Shown here one piece after another: positions 53,871 through 62,814 of a stretch of 64,000 bases of DNA; within the stretch, counting starts at the first letter, position 1; every line of letters starts with the position of its first letter. A program made the translations under genes and the position numbers. The DNA lies in assembly GCA_947494565.1 (NCBI GenBank), contig CANLVG010000011.1, positions 124,001 to 188,000 on the forward strand, read 5' to 3'. This stretch comes from an uncultured Flavobacteriaceae bacterium (GTDB lineage: Bacteria > Bacteroidota > Bacteroidia > Flavobacteriales > Flavobacteriaceae). The notes beneath the pieces are model-generated. The model worked only from the letters and a program-made list of their open reading frames with translations. It searched no databases and had not been told where the DNA came from.

Positions 53871-55901
53871 ATGCAAACGACTACACTGTTATTCATTTTT
53901 GGGGCGGCACTTGTAGCCCTCTTATTGGCGCTTTTCCAGTATCATTTTAAAACCAAGAGAAAAGGTACTTTGGCAAAGACCTTGGCCTTCTTACGCTTTT
54001 TAAGCCTTTTCGGGCTACTCGTCTTGTTGATCAATCCCAAGTTTTCAAAAAACGAATACAGGCTAGAAAAAACCAATCTTGTCGTGCTTACCGATAACTC
54101 CACTTCCGTTGCGACGTCACAGCAACGGATAGGTGATCTAATCGATCAATTGAATCGAAACGAGGCTGTTGCCGATAGATTCGACCTGAGCAACTATCAA
54201 TTTGGGACTGAACTTGCGGAACAACAAGATAGCCTTTCTTTTACTGACCAAAATACAAATATCGCCAGGGCCCTCAGCTCGACCAAAGAGATCTATAATA
54301 ATACCAGCACGGTTGCGGTATTGCTTACCGATGGCAATCAAACCCTAGGAAATGACTATGGGTTTTTGGGCAGTTCGCTGAAGTTTCCAGTACTTCCCAT
54401 TGTTATCGGTGATACCACACGCTATGAAGATTTGCGAATTGATCAGGTAAATGTCAATAGATATGCATTTCTCAAGAACAAATTTCCCGTCGAGCTCTTT
54501 GTGACCTATGAGGGCCGTTCCGGTACCACCGCCCAATTGACTATTTCAGTAGACGGCACTACCCAATATAGGGAAACCCTATCGTTTACGGACGGAGATG
54601 GCACGCAAACAGTGAATGCCTTACTTGATGCTCAAACGGTAGGAGTGAAGGCCATTTCAGTGCAGTTGCAACCACTTGATAACGAGCGTAATACCGTGAA
54701 TAATCAAAAGCGGATGGCCGTTGAGGTCATTGATGAAAAAACCAATGTCGCCATCATTTCAAGTATCGTCCACCCTGACATCGGAGCACTGATTAAAGCC
54801 ATCGAAAGTAATGAACAACGTTCAGTGTCCGTTAATAAGCCTACAACTTCGACCAACGTATTGGATGAGGTCGATATTTTCATACTCTATCAACCTGATG
54901 CCTCTTTCAAGGCGGTCTTTGACTATATCCGACAAAAAAGGGGCAGTAGTTTTATCATCGGTGGCAATAAGACGGATTGGCGATTTTTTAATTCGGTGCA
55001 GCCACAGGTACGTGTCGAAGATGGATATCCAAATCAAGAGATTTCCCCAATTTTGAATCCCTCATTTTCAAAGTTCGATATTTCCAAGGTTTCGACGGTA
55101 GACTTTCCACCGTTAGAGAGTGATGCAGGAGCAATCGTGGCAAGTGGTGATGCCGACATATTGATTTCAATGATGATTCGCGGTAGGGATATCAATACTC
55201 CTTTGCTAATCGCAAAGGAAGAACCCGAAGGAAAGAAACTTTTCCTGTTTGGGGAGAACCTTTGGAAATGGCGCGTACAGAGCTTTAGAAACGACCGGAA
55301 TTTCGAGAACTTCGACCTCCTCATCGGTAAGTTGATGCTGTACCTTTCGGATAATGAGTCTAAAAAGCGGTTGAACCTCGAGTACAAGCGTATTTATGAC
55401 GGTAGCGGTGATTCCAAGATCACCGCAACTTATTTTGACGGAGCCTTTGTTTTTGATGCCAATGCAACTATGGTATTGAGGGTCAAGGAAAGGGAAAACG
55501 GATTTACAAAGGAAATACCCATGTTGCTTCAGAATGGTTTTTATGAAGCTGACCTCCTAGGAATTCCCGCTGGAACATATGACTTTACCGTTAGCGTCGA
55601 AGAAGAAAACCGGTCTTCATCCGGCAGTTTCACCATCCTCGATTTTGATGTGGAGCAGCAATTTTTGTCATCTGACTATCAAAAGCTGCAACAACTGGCG
55701 AATTCTACCGGAGGAGTACTTTACTTTCCATCCGAAATGGATTCTTTGATAGCGCAATTAACCACCACGAATGAGTTCGCGCCCACCCAAAAGAGCTCTA
55801 AAAATGTCGTATCTTTGATAGATTTCAGAATACTGATGGCGCTGATCGTAGCCTTCTTGGCATTGGAATGGTTCATCAGAAAATATAACGGACTAATATA
55901 A
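53871..55901 (+). CDS. Membrane-anchored VWA-like protein
   Basis: A 676-residue protein with two N-terminal membrane helices (LFIFGAALVALLLALFQY and AFLRFLSLFGLLVLLI) and one near the C terminus (FRILMALIVAFLALEWFI). Between them is a von Willebrand A fold with a MIDAS-type DNSTS (D-x-S-x-S) near 74-78 and TDGNQT near 152-157, followed by beta-sandwich segments and a glutamine amidotransferase-like stretch near 290-400. The layout recalls the large Bat/BatA-type membrane proteins of Bacteroidota. It is followed within 12 bases by a prohibitin gene, suggesting a membrane complex. Confidence 0.8.
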   Translation: MQTTTLLFIFGAALVALLLALFQYHFKTKRKGTLAKTLAFLRFLSLFGLLVLLINPKFSKNEYRLEKTNLVVLTDNSTSVATSQQRIGDLIDQLNRNEAVADRFDLSNYQFGTELAEQQDSLSFTDQNTNIARALSSTKEIYNNTSTVAVLLTDGNQTLGNDYGFLGSSLKFPVLPIVIGDTTRYEDLRIDQVNVNRYAFLKNKFPVELFVTYEGRSGTTAQLTISVDGTTQYRETLSFTDGDGTQTVNALLDAQTVGVKAISVQLQPLDNERNTVNNQKRMAVEVIDEKTNVAIISSIVHPDIGALIKAIESNEQRSVSVNKPTTSTNVLDEVDIFILYQPDASFKAVFDYIRQKRGSSFIIGGNKTDWRFFNSVQPQVRVEDGYPNQEISPILNPSFSKFDISKVSTVDFPPLESDAGAIVASGDADILISMMIRGRDINTPLLIAKEEPEGKKLFLFGENLWKWRVQSFRNDRNFENFDLLIGKLMLYLSDNESKKRLNLEYKRIYDGSGDSKITATYFDGAFVFDANATMVLRVKERENGFTKEIPMLLQNGFYEADLLGIPAGTYDFTVSVEEENRSSSGSFTILDFDVEQQFLSSDYQKLQQLANSTGGVLYFPSEMDSLIAQLTTTNEFAPTQKSSKNVVSLIDFRILMALIVAFLALEWFIRKYNGLI

Positions 55902-55912
55902 AATAGAATATT

Positions 55913-56728
55913 ATGGAAAAATTACCGAAAATTGCCTTGCCTGCAGTTTTTATCTTGATCGCATTGGTCATATTGATTTCAAAATCCGCCGTCACCATCG
56001 GTTCCGGTGAGGCCGGGGTGCTATATAAAACATTCGGAGGTGGTGTGGTAACTGATAAGCCTCCTTTAGGGGAAGGGTTTCATATTGTCGCGCCATGGAA
56101 CAAAGTGTATGTTTACGAGGTAAGACAGCAGGAGCTCTTCGAAAAAATGAAAGTTCTTTCTTCCAACGGACTAGAAATACAAATTGATGCCTCGGCTTGG
56201 TATCAACCGGTTGATGTTGAATTGGGAATTTTGCACCAAAATTTAGGTGAAAATTATCTGGATCGGGTAATAAAACCTGCCATTCGGAGTGCTGCCAGAA
56301 GTGTTGTCGGTCGTTATACGCCCGAGCAATTATACTCCAGTAAACGAGATGCCATTCAAGACGAAATATTCGCCGAGACCAAAAAAATATTGGACAAGCA
56401 GAATGTGCAATTGAATGAGGTCTTGGTTCGCGATGTAACGCTCCCAAATACGATCAAAGAGGCCATTGAGCGTAAACTAAGACAAGAGCAAGAATCATTG
56501 GAATACGAGTTTAGATTGGTAACCGCCAAAAAAGAAGCTGAAAAAGTGACTATTGAAGCGCAGGGTAAGGCAGATGCTAATAGAATTTTGAGCGCGTCCT
56601 TAACCGATAAAATCTTACAGGATAAAGGTATCGACGCAACTTTAAAACTTTCTGAATCACCTAATTCTAAGGTAATCGTTGTAGGAGGTGGAGATGCTGG
56701 ATTGCCAATAATATTAGGAAATAATTAA
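55913..56728 (+). CDS. Prohibitin family (SPFH) protein
   Basis: A 271-residue membrane protein: one N-terminal helix (IALPAVFILIALVILIS), then the SPFH domain (about 28-200, with GEAGVLYKTFGGG, EVRQQELFEKM and VGRYTPEQLYSSKRDAIQDEI) and a coiled-coil segment (EFRLVTAKKEAEKVTIEAQGKADANRI). Such proteins form ring scaffolds around membrane proteases and lipid domains. The C terminus ends GGGDAGLPIILGNN. Co-transcribed with the VWA gene. Confidence 0.9.
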   Translation: MEKLPKIALPAVFILIALVILISKSAVTIGSGEAGVLYKTFGGGVVTDKPPLGEGFHIVAPWNKVYVYEVRQQELFEKMKVLSSNGLEIQIDASAWYQPVDVELGILHQNLGENYLDRVIKPAIRSAARSVVGRYTPEQLYSSKRDAIQDEIFAETKKILDKQNVQLNEVLVRDVTLPNTIKEAIERKLRQEQESLEYEFRLVTAKKEAEKVTIEAQGKADANRILSASLTDKILQDKGIDATLKLSESPNSKVIVVGGGDAGLPIILGNN

Positions 56729-56782
56729 TAGAGTCTAAAGAAAATCATATCAAAAGGTTTTTGTGTGATTTCTAACTTTTCT

Positions 56783-56813
56783 TTTGAAAAATCAAAAATA
56801 CAGTTTACTTTTA
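56783..56813 (+). promoter_or_regulatory. Candidate promoter of the his operon
   Basis: TTTG at 56783-56786 and TACTTTTA at 56806-56813 are separated by 19 bases, the usual spacing of the Bacteroidota -33/-7 elements (one mismatch in TAnnTTTG). Transcription would start about 56818, just before the leader peptide ATG at 56821. Confidence 0.55.
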
Positions 56814-56820
56814 CAACGTA

Positions 56821-56874
56821 ATGAAAAATAAGAATACACATCATCACCTTTCCACTGGCTGTCAAGCGAGGTAA
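56821..56874 (+). CDS. hisL: Histidine leader peptide
   Basis: A 17-codon frame (MKNKNTHHHLSTGCQAR, then TAA) that begins at the predicted transcription start of the his operon. Codons 7-9 are three consecutive His codons (CAT CAT CAC, 56839-56847). It ends 29 bases before the terminator hairpin and 99 bases before hisG. No Shine-Dalgarno-like site is needed in this phylum and none is seen. The sequence is a textbook attenuator leader; the role is inferred. Confidence 0.75.
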   Translation: MKNKNTHHHLSTGCQAR

Positions 56875-56902
56875 AGGTGTATTGTAGTATTACAGCATAT
56901 TT

Positions 56903-56934
56903 AAAACCCGTTTGAGCAATCAAACGGGTTTTTT
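56903..56934 (+). terminator. Attenuator terminator upstream of hisG
   Basis: AAAACCCGTTTG (56903-56914) pairs perfectly with CAAACGGGTTTT (56921-56932) around a 6-base loop, and the 3' arm runs into a T tract. It is 39 bases upstream of hisG. Confidence 0.9.
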
Positions 56935-56973
56935 AATTAGACCATGCGATTGCTTGAATACAAAAGAAAAGAA

Positions 56974-57831
56974 ATGACAAAAATCAGAATTGCCATTCAG
57001 AAATCAGGACGACTGAATGAAGACTCTCTCAGAATCCTTAAGGATTGTGGTATTTCAATCGATAATGGAAAGGATCAACTCAAGGCATCCTCCAGAAACT
57101 TCCCTTTGGAAGTGTTTTATTTGCGAAATGGTGACATCCCTCAATATTTGCGCGATGGAGTAGTGGACATTGCGATTATCGGAGAGAACGTATTGATCGA
57201 AAAGGGTGTTGACATCGAGTTCGTTGAAAAGCTAGGCTTTTCAAAATGTAAGGTCTCCTTGGCCGTACCCAAATCGGTAGCCTATACTTCGGTCAATGAT
57301 TTTGAAGGCAAACGTATTGCAACCAGTTACCCGAATACCGTGCGTAATTATTTAGAGACAAAAGGAGTAAAAGCAGAATTGCATATCATCAATGGTTCCG
57401 TAGAAATCGCACCGAATATCGGTTTGGCAGATGCGATATGCGATATCGTCTCGAGCGGGAGTACTCTTTTTAAGAACAATTTGAAAGAGGTGGAGGTGAT
57501 GTTGAAGAGCGAGGCTGTGTTGGCCGTTTCGCCCAAAATTTCAGAGGAAAGAAAGGAGATCCTAAAAAAAATACAGTTTCGTATTCAATCGGTTTTAAGG
57601 GCCAGGCAATCGAAATACGTATTGATGAACGTACCCAATCAAAGACTGGACGACATTCTAAAACTATTACCAGGTATGCGCAGCCCTACGGTATTGCCTT
57701 TGGCAGAAGAAGGTTGGAGCTCCGTGCATACGGTTATCAAGCAAGATACCTTTTGGGAAGTTATTGATGAATTGAAAAAGGTAGGTGCAGAAGGAATTCT
57801 AGTGTGCCCTATTGAGAAAATGGTACTCTGA
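56974..57831 (+). CDS. hisG: ATP phosphoribosyltransferase (long form)
   Basis: A 285-residue enzyme that starts histidine synthesis from ATP and PRPP. I use ATG 56974 because KIRIAIQKSGRL is the conserved opening; ATG 56944 would add ten residues and lies nearer to the attenuator terminator. The PRPP-binding region is ADAICDIVSSGSTL near 160. The C-terminal regulatory domain (about 210-285, ending GAEGILVCPIEKMVL) marks the long form, which is usually feedback-inhibited by histidine. Its stop overlaps the next ATG by one base. Confidence 0.95.
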   Translation: MTKIRIAIQKSGRLNEDSLRILKDCGISIDNGKDQLKASSRNFPLEVFYLRNGDIPQYLRDGVVDIAIIGENVLIEKGVDIEFVEKLGFSKCKVSLAVPKSVAYTSVNDFEGKRIATSYPNTVRNYLETKGVKAELHIINGSVEIAPNIGLADAICDIVSSGSTLFKNNLKEVEVMLKSEAVLAVSPKISEERKEILKKIQFRIQSVLRARQSKYVLMNVPNQRLDDILKLLPGMRSPTVLPLAEEGWSSVHTVIKQDTFWEVIDELKKVGAEGILVCPIEKMVL

Positions 57832-58253
57832 TGGACTTTGAGATTCGCCTTATCGAAAAAGAGGAAATGGAGGTGATTATTCCTCTGCTACAGCAATTGA
57901 ACCCCTCAATTTCATATGAAATACTAAAGAAACGACTTCAACAGATGTTGCTTCAGAACTATCAATGCGTCGGCGCCTACCACGGCGTCAGATTAGTAGG
58001 GATTTCAGGTATTTGGATGCTGACCAAGTATTATGTCGGCAAGCACCTTGAGCCTGATAATGTGTTCGTTTTGCCCGAATATCAAGGCAAAGGCGTAGGA
58101 CAACAACTGTTCGACTGGATTTTTGGCTATGCCAAATCAAAAGGATGTACCGCTTCTGAACTGAACTGTTATACAAGTAACGAGACGGGACAGCGGTTTT
58201 GGGAGAAACAAGGATATGAATTGGTAGCATATCACTATCAAAAAAAACTATAG
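57831..58253 (+). CDS. GNAT family acetyltransferase between hisG and hisD
   Basis: A 140-residue acetyltransferase. Motif A is seen in NVFVLPEYQGKGVGQQLFDWIFGYAKSKG with the acetyl-CoA pyrophosphate loop Q/R-x-x-G-x-G/A. The C-terminal NETGQRFWEKQGYELVAYHY fits motif B. The ATG shares a base with the hisG TGA, and only one base lies before hisD, so it is translated as part of the operon. Substrate unknown; relatives modify amino acids, peptides or proteins. Confidence 0.87.
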   Translation: MDFEIRLIEKEEMEVIIPLLQQLNPSISYEILKKRLQQMLLQNYQCVGAYHGVRLVGISGIWMLTKYYVGKHLEPDNVFVLPEYQGKGVGQQLFDWIFGYAKSKGCTASELNCYTSNETGQRFWEKQGYELVAYHYQKKL

Positions 58254-58254
58254 G

Positions 58255-59562
58255 ATGGATAGGATATACAATCCGGAACGAACCGATTGGACATCGATTT
58301 TAAAACGTCCGACGCGCACTGTAAGCGATATTCAAGATATGGTCAACACCATCTTTGAAGAAGTTGCCAGTGAAGGTGATACGGTTTTGAAAAAGTATAC
58401 GAAGGAGTTCGATAAGGTAGAACTGAATGACTTTTATGTGTCGGAGGCTGAAATCGAACAGGCAACGGCCTTGGTTTCTATCGCCCTTAAAGACGCCATA
58501 GCAACCGCTAAAAATAACATTGAGGCATTCCATAAAGCCCAGGTAACGGAGCGCGTTTCGGTAGAGACCGCTAAAGGTGTACACTGTTGGCAAGAAAAAC
58601 GTCCGATCCAGAAGGTAGGTTTGTACATTCCTGGCGGTACCGCTCCCTTGTTCTCTACCATATTGATGTTGGCCGTTCCGGCTACCATTGCAGGATGTCG
58701 TGAAATCGTACTCTGCACTCCGCCCGATACCGAAGGCAACGTCAATGCGGCTATTCTATATACGGCCGCCCTGTGCGGCGTGACCCGAATTTTTAAAGTT
58801 GGTGGCATACAGGCCATCGCGGGGATGACCTTTGGTACGGAAAGTATTCCGCAAGTGTATAAGATATTCGGCCCTGGGAATCAATATGTGACCGTTGCCA
58901 AACAGATTGCGACAAAATATGGAGTGTCCATTGATATGCCTGCAGGCCCCAGTGAATTACTGGTAGTCGCCGACGATTCCGCGGAAGCCGGTTTCGTAGC
59001 CTCTGATTTATTGAGTCAAGCGGAACACGGGACGGATAGTCAAGTCATTCTGGTGTCTACCTCTGAGGCACTCATAGAACAGGTGCAGGCTGAAGTAGCA
59101 TTGCAGTTGAAGGAATTGCCCCGAAAAGAGATCGCGAAAAAGGCGATTGCCAATAGTAAATTGATTTATGTCGCCAATGATGAAATTGCGATGGATCTCA
59201 TCAACGAATACGGGCCCGAGCATTTTATCGTTTGTGTTGAGGATGTTGATTTTTATATAGAGAACACTCTGAATGCCGGATCTGTATTTATTGGCAATTA
59301 TACCCCGGAAAGTGCTGGCGACTATGCTTCAGGCACCAATCATACCCTTCCTACCAATGGATATGCGAAACAGTACAGTGGGGTGAATTTAGACAGTTTT
59401 ATGAAAAGCATGACCTTCCAACAAATCTCTAAAGAAGGAATCCAGGAAATTGGGAAGGCTATAGAAATCATGGCAGAAGCGGAAGGGTTACAGGCGCATA
59501 AAAATGCCGTTACCTTAAGATTGAACAGCATAAAAAAGGAAATACGATCAGACCGATCATAG
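58255..59562 (+). CDS. hisD: Histidinol dehydrogenase
   Basis: A 435-residue zinc enzyme for the last two steps of histidine synthesis. Visible motifs are KVGLYIPGGTAPLFSTILMLAVPA, FGPGNQYVTVAKQ, DMPAGPSELLVVAD and SQAEHGTDSQ, and near the C terminus HTLPTNGYAKQYSGVNLDSF. Length is normal. It starts one base after the GNAT gene. No truncation. Confidence 0.97.
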   Translation: MDRIYNPERTDWTSILKRPTRTVSDIQDMVNTIFEEVASEGDTVLKKYTKEFDKVELNDFYVSEAEIEQATALVSIALKDAIATAKNNIEAFHKAQVTERVSVETAKGVHCWQEKRPIQKVGLYIPGGTAPLFSTILMLAVPATIAGCREIVLCTPPDTEGNVNAAILYTAALCGVTRIFKVGGIQAIAGMTFGTESIPQVYKIFGPGNQYVTVAKQIATKYGVSIDMPAGPSELLVVADDSAEAGFVASDLLSQAEHGTDSQVILVSTSEALIEQVQAEVALQLKELPRKEIAKKAIANSKLIYVANDEIAMDLINEYGPEHFIVCVEDVDFYIENTLNAGSVFIGNYTPESAGDYASGTNHTLPTNGYAKQYSGVNLDSFMKSMTFQQISKEGIQEIGKAIEIMAEAEGLQAHKNAVTLRLNSIKKEIRSDRS

Positions 59563-59576
59563 TTAAAGAGAAATCG

Positions 59577-60626
59577 ATGAATTTCGAATTAAATAAAATA
59601 ACCCGGGCAAATGTAGAAGCACTACAACCGTATTCTTCCGCACGTGACGAATACAAATCGGATGGTTCTGAAATGGTATTTTTAGATGCCAATGAGAATC
59701 CTTTTGAGAATGGGGTAAACCGATATCCCGATCCTCAACAACGCGATTTGAAATCGGTTTTGGCAGAACCAAAAGGAGTACTGCCCGAAAACATCCTATT
59801 AGGAAACGGAAGTGATGAAGTGTTGGATTTGCTGTTCAGGGCGTTTTGTGAACCCCATGTGGATAATATCGTCACCTTACCACCCACTTACGGGATGTAC
59901 AATGTGCTATCGGGAATCAATACCGTTGAAAACCGAAAGGTGCTCTTGACAGATACGTTTCAACCTGACGTAAAGGAAATTCTCAAGGTCGTGGATGAGT
60001 ATACGAAGCTGATTTTTCTTTGTTCCCCGAACAATCCCACTGGAAATGGTTTTGATGAGGATCGAATTAAGGGTTTACTCGAAGCCTTCAATGGTTTGCT
60101 TGTCATCGACGAGGCCTATATCGATTTTTCCCCTAGAAAAAGTTGGGTGGGCCGATTGTCGGACTTTCCGAATTTGGTGGTCACCCAAACCCTGTCAAAA
60201 GCATATGGTTTGGCCGGCATTCGATTAGGGCTATGCCTTGCGTCCACGGAGATTATATCCGTTCTGAATAAGATCAAGCCGCCCTATAATGTGAACGGAC
60301 TAACACAGGCAAGGGCACTAGAACGTGTACTTGCGCAAGAAGCGGTTACCTCGGAGGTAGCGAACATACTCACCGAAAGAGAGAAGCTGCGCAAAGCGCT
60401 TCTAACAGTTTCTTTTGTGGATATGTTGTACCCTACGGAAGCAAATTTTATCTTAGTCAAAGTTGATGACGCCGACTTAAGGTATGCACAGCTATTACAT
60501 AAGGGAATCGTCATTCGCAACAGAAGTACACAGCCTTTATGTCAAAATACATTGCGTTTTACCGTAGGTACGGCAAGTGAAAATAAAAAATTGATCAGTG
60601 CATTAAAAGAACTATCGGATGCGTAA
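59577..60626 (+). CDS. hisC: Histidinol-phosphate aminotransferase
   Basis: A 349-residue PLP class II aminotransferase. [20 protein letters not shown] (37-56) is the conserved N-terminal block, [10 protein letters not shown] (150-159) binds PLP, and the PLP lysine is Lys208 in [16 protein letters not shown]. It overlaps hisB by 8 bases. It lies 14 bases after hisD. Confidence 0.96.
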   Translation: MNFELNKITRANVEALQPYSSARDEYKSDGSEMVFLDANENPFENGVNRYPDPQQRDLKSVLAEPKGVLPENILLGNGSDEVLDLLFRAFCEPHVDNIVTLPPTYGMYNVLSGINTVENRKVLLTDTFQPDVKEILKVVDEYTKLIFLCSPNNPTGNGFDEDRIKGLLEAFNGLLVIDEAYIDFSPRKSWVGRLSDFPNLVVTQTLSKAYGLAGIRLGLCLASTEIISVLNKIKPPYNVNGLTQARALERVLAQEAVTSEVANILTEREKLRKALLTVSFVDMLYPTEANFILVKVDDADLRYAQLLHKGIVIRNRSTQPLCQNTLRFTVGTASENKKLISALKELSDA

Positions 60627-61758
60627 AAAGAAAGTCCTATTTATCGATCGAGATGGAACCATCATTAAAGAAACGGTCGACGAACAAATCGATTCCTTTG
60701 AGAAAATGATCTTTTACCCCAAAGCGTTTACCTATTTGGGTAAGATCGCCCAGGAATTGGACTATGAATTGGTCATGATCACAAACCAAGATGGTCTCGG
60801 AACCGATGTCTTTCCAGAGGATACTTTTTGGCCTGTGCATAATTTTATCTTGAAATCATTTGAGAATGAGGGAGTGGTATTCGATGCGGTTTTTTTAGAT
60901 CGGACCTTCCCCCATGAAAATGCGAACACAAGAAAACCGGGAACCGGTTTGTTGACCGCTTACTTCTCAGAGGATTATGATTTGACGAATTCATACGTTA
61001 TCGGGGATAGATTGACCGATATGGAGTTGGCTAAGAATCTAGGGTCACAAGGAATTTTTATCAATGACGAGACCCACTTGGGTACAGGGGAAATTACGGT
61101 TGAACGAGGGGCACTTGACGAGGTCATCACATTGGAAAGTAATGATTGGGAAAAAATCTACGAATTTTTGAAACTTCAAGATCGAACGGCGGAAATACAT
61201 CGAAAGACAAATGAAACGGATATCAAGATCAATTTGAATCTTGATGGCACAGGAAAAGGGCAAATCAATACCGGTCTGGCCTTTTTTGACCATATGCTGG
61301 ATCAGTTGGCCCGTCACGGACAAATGGATCTGGATATCAAAGTAGACGGAGATTTAGAGGTAGACGAGCACCATACGATTGAAGATACCGCAATCGCTTT
61401 AGGGGAGGTGTTTCGCCAAGCCCTCGGAACAAAACTGGGCATTGAGCGTTATGGATTCTGCTTGCCTATGGATGATTGTTTGGCGCAGGTTGCTATTGAC
61501 TTCGGTGGGCGAAATTGGTTAGTCTGGGACGCCACTTTTAAACGGGAAAAAGTGGGGGATATGCCTACGGAAATGTTTCATCACTTTTTCAAATCCTTTA
61601 CCGACGGAGCCAAAGCAAACCTTAATATAAAGGCAGAAGGTACTAATGAGCACCATAAGATAGAGGCCATTTTTAAGGCGTTCGCCAAGTCCATCAAAAT
61701 GGCGGTAAAGCGAGATGTGGAAAAGATGGTGTTGCCCAGTACAAAAGGGGTGCTTTAA
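60619..61758 (+). CDS. hisB: Bifunctional histidinol-phosphatase / imidazoleglycerol-phosphate dehydratase
   Basis: A 379-residue fusion for steps seven and nine of histidine synthesis. The N-terminal HAD phosphatase has FIDRDGTI with Asp10 and Asp12 and [13 protein letters not shown]. The C-terminal dehydratase (about 190-379) has [15 protein letters not shown] and two further histidine-rich metal sites ([30 protein letters not shown]). Between the HAD motifs, the region that in E. coli HisB carries zinc-binding Cys residues reads [13 protein letters not shown] (96-108) with no Cys. Overlaps hisC by 8 bases. Confidence 0.95.
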   Translation: MRKKKVLFIDRDGTIIKETVDEQIDSFEKMIFYPKAFTYLGKIAQELDYELVMITNQDGLGTDVFPEDTFWPVHNFILKSFENEGVVFDAVFLDRTFPHENANTRKPGTGLLTAYFSEDYDLTNSYVIGDRLTDMELAKNLGSQGIFINDETHLGTGEITVERGALDEVITLESNDWEKIYEFLKLQDRTAEIHRKTNETDIKINLNLDGTGKGQINTGLAFFDHMLDQLARHGQMDLDIKVDGDLEVDEHHTIEDTAIALGEVFRQALGTKLGIERYGFCLPMDDCLAQVAIDFGGRNWLVWDATFKREKVGDMPTEMFHHFFKSFTDGAKANLNIKAEGTNEHHKIEAIFKAFAKSIKMAVKRDVEKMVLPSTKGVL

Positions 61759-61805
61759 ATTAATAGAGCTATCGAACAAAGTCGGTTATTCATAAAACCA
61801 TAACA

Positions 61806-62387
61806 GTGAAGATTGTAATTATAGACTACGGGGCAGGAAATATACAAAGTATCAAATTTGCCTTTCAACGATTGGGGTACGAGGCCGTATTAAGCCATGA
61901 TGCACAGGAAATTCAAGAGGCCGATAAGGTGATTTTTCCTGGAGTAGGAGAGGCGAGTAGTGCCATGAACAAGCTAAAGGCCAGTGGTTTGGATAAGGTG
62001 ATTCCCGTGTTAAAACAGCCGGTCTTGGGCATATGTTTAGGGATGCAATTGATGTGTCATTCCTCAGAGGAAGGAGAGACCCAAGGCTTAGGTATTTTTG
62101 ATACGGAAGTCGTGAAATTTTCCGATCGGGTCAAAGTTCCGCAGATAGGCTGGAATCAGATCAGCAACCTGAAATCCGAACTCTTTGAAGAAGTGGACGA
62201 AAAAGAACACATTTATTTGGTACATAGTTTTTATGCGCCCCTTTGCAAAGAAACCATTGCGGAGTCATTTTACGAGCTACCCTACAGTGCGGCCCTGCAA
62301 AAGGGTAATTTTTACGGAACACAATTTCATCCAGAAAAAAGTAGCATGATAGGGGAACGGATACTAATGAACTTTTTGGAAGTGTAA
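61806..62387 (+). CDS. hisH: Imidazole glycerol phosphate synthase subunit HisH
   Basis: A 193-residue class I glutamine amidotransferase with a GTG start, chosen because KIVIIDYGAGNIQSI is the family opening. The nucleophile is Cys77 in GICLGMQLM and the His/Glu pair is in QFHPEKS near 178. Works with HisF, whose gene should be downstream of the window. Starts 47 bases after hisB, the largest gap within the operon. Confidence 0.96.
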   Translation: MKIVIIDYGAGNIQSIKFAFQRLGYEAVLSHDAQEIQEADKVIFPGVGEASSAMNKLKASGLDKVIPVLKQPVLGICLGMQLMCHSSEEGETQGLGIFDTEVVKFSDRVKVPQIGWNQISNLKSELFEEVDEKEHIYLVHSFYAPLCKETIAESFYELPYSAALQKGNFYGTQFHPEKSSMIGERILMNFLEV

Positions 62388-62388
62388 T

Positions 62389-62814
62389 ATGGACTATCGC
62401 ATATCGACCGACAAATCGGCATTGAACCTGCAATTCATTTATGACTATATGATCAATACCTCGTATTGGGGCAAGGGGCGTACTTTGGAACAAACTGAAC
62501 GGACTATCGAAAATTCATACTGTTTTGGCATGTATACCCTGTCCAATGAGCAAATCGGTTTTGCTCGAGTAGTGACCGATTTTGTTTTTTTCGGTAATAT
62601 TATGGATGTCTTTATTGCTCCGGAGTATCAAGGAAAAGGTTTGGGCAAGGCATTGATAGGGCATATGTTGGAAGACAGGATGTTGAACGAATTGCAGACC
62701 TTGACCCTTAAGACAAAAGATGCACATGCGCTTTATGGACGATATGGATTCAAAAAAATCGGCGACTCGGCCTTGTATATGGCAAGAGACCTTCAAAAAC
62801 TAGACGGATTATGA
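62389..62814 (+). CDS. GNAT family acetyltransferase between hisH and hisA
   Basis: A 141-residue acetyltransferase distinct from the one at 57831. Motif A is [36 protein letters not shown] precedes it, and [17 protein letters not shown] is the typical C-terminal block. It starts one base after hisH and overlaps hisA by four bases (ATGA), so it is within the operon. Substrate unknown. Confidence 0.88.
   Translation: MDYRISTDKSALNLQFIYDYMINTSYWGKGRTLEQTERTIENSYCFGMYTLSNEQIGFARVVTDFVFFGNIMDVFIAPEYQGKGLGKALIGHMLEDRMLNELQTLTLKTKDAHALYGRYGFKKIGDSALYMARDLQKLDGL

Larger units (their letters stand above)
56821..56934 (+). promoter_or_regulatory. Histidine operon transcription attenuator
   Basis: Three elements fit in order. 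First, CACCTTT (56845-56851) pairs with AAAGGTG (56873-56879), a pause hairpin that includes the third His codon. Second, TCAAGCG (56862-56868, in the last leader codons) can pair with CGTTTGA (56909-56915) using one G-U pair, an antiterminator. Third, the 5' arm AAAACCCGTTTG (56903-56914) otherwise pairs with CAAACGGGTTTT (56921-56932), the terminator. A ribosome stalled at the His codons leaves the antiterminator free; one that reaches the stop at 56874 covers 56862-56870 and allows termination. Pairings read by eye, not folded. Confidence 0.7.
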
